A stretch of 6,928 bases of DNA, taken from contig JAIFKN010000100.1 in assembly GCA_020049615.1 (NCBI GenBank), forward strand, positions 1 to 6,928, read 5' to 3'. Made by a program: the position numbers and the translations under genes. Every line of letters starts with the position of its first letter. The first letter of the stretch is position 1. Positions 6,804 through 6,928 of the stretch are shown piece after piece. Source of the stretch: a bacterium (GTDB lineage Bacteria > Planctomycetota > UBA11346). The notes below the pieces were generated by a model that was given only the letters and a program-made list of their open reading frames with translations, made no database searches and had not been told where the DNA came from.

Positions 6804-6928
6804 CTAGCGGCCATACGACGCGGTGGTGACGCGGTGGTCGAGGATCGCCACCGTGCCGGTGTCGAGGCGGGTGCGGATCAGGCGGCCGAAGCCCTGCTTC
6901 AGGCGCAGGATCGCCTCCGGCACCTGGC
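6804..6928 (-). CDS. 3' end of a DinG/XPD-family (YoaA-like) ATP-dependent DNA helicase, ending at a premature TAG
   Basis: The frame enters from the right edge and reads 40 residues to TAG at 6806-6804. It contains [13 protein letters not shown], the helicase motif VI with the Gln and Arg residues that act in ATP hydrolysis, then the family's closing strand (VAILDHRV) and SYGR. Family members are superfamily 2, iron-sulphur-containing 5'-3' helicases in DNA repair. In relatives, YG is followed two residues later by a block like FLxALPPAP. Here TAG sits exactly between SYGR and FLRALPPAP, so the stop appears to be a nonsense change (CAG, AAG or TGG to TAG are single-base routes). Losing about 25 terminal residues need not abolish function. 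It converges on the kinase gene. Family assignment is firm for such a short piece; DinG versus YoaA cannot be resolved. Confidence 0.8.
   Translation of the reverse strand, partial: QVPEAILRLKQGFGRLIRTRLDTGTVAILDHRVTTASYGR

Overview
The window is high-GC bacterial DNA with four main genes, all related to the cell envelope or envelope signalling, and a partial gene at each edge. No taxon marker is present. A Ser/Thr kinase with a DWG motif, one membrane helix and a lectin-like plus TPR outer part suggests a Planctomycetota/Lentisphaerota-type (PVC) or similar environmental bacterium. This is an inference of low to moderate confidence.

Layout. Bases 1-30 (minus) hold only the first ten codons of an unidentified gene leaving the window. 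Bases 31-283 are a more AT-rich divergent intergenic region with two strong hairpins ahead of lgt. Bases 284-1174 (plus) are lgt, prolipoprotein diacylglyceryl transferase. A 54-bp REP-like double palindrome (1134-1187) forms the end of lgt and separates it from the convergent gene. Bases 1196-2037 (minus) encode a Tat-exported LysM/Amidase_2 lipoprotein whose frame is broken near 1418. Bases 2118-3653 (plus) are murJ, the lipid II flippase, divergent from the amidase. After 59 bp, bases 3713-6745 (plus) encode a 1010-residue membrane-anchored Ser/Thr kinase. Bases 6804-6928 (minus) are the 3' end of a DinG/XPD-type helicase gene. It ends at an in-frame TAG, but recognisable helicase sequence continues for 25 more codons beyond it.

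How they fit. Lgt is the enzyme that would lipidate the neighbouring amidase precursor. MurJ delivers the peptidoglycan precursor, and the amidase family cleaves peptidoglycan. The kinase follows murJ on the same strand and could be co-transcribed with it. The ancestral arrangement reads as an envelope-biogenesis neighbourhood.

The two most notable features are damage: a frameshift, probably with a small deletion, in the amidase and a premature stop in the helicase. These could be real gene decay or sequence/assembly errors, and raw reads would decide. I did not find a convincing new multi-gene system. The kinase's outer half is the least characterised part. There are no CRISPR arrays, tRNA or rRNA genes, transposases or phage genes.
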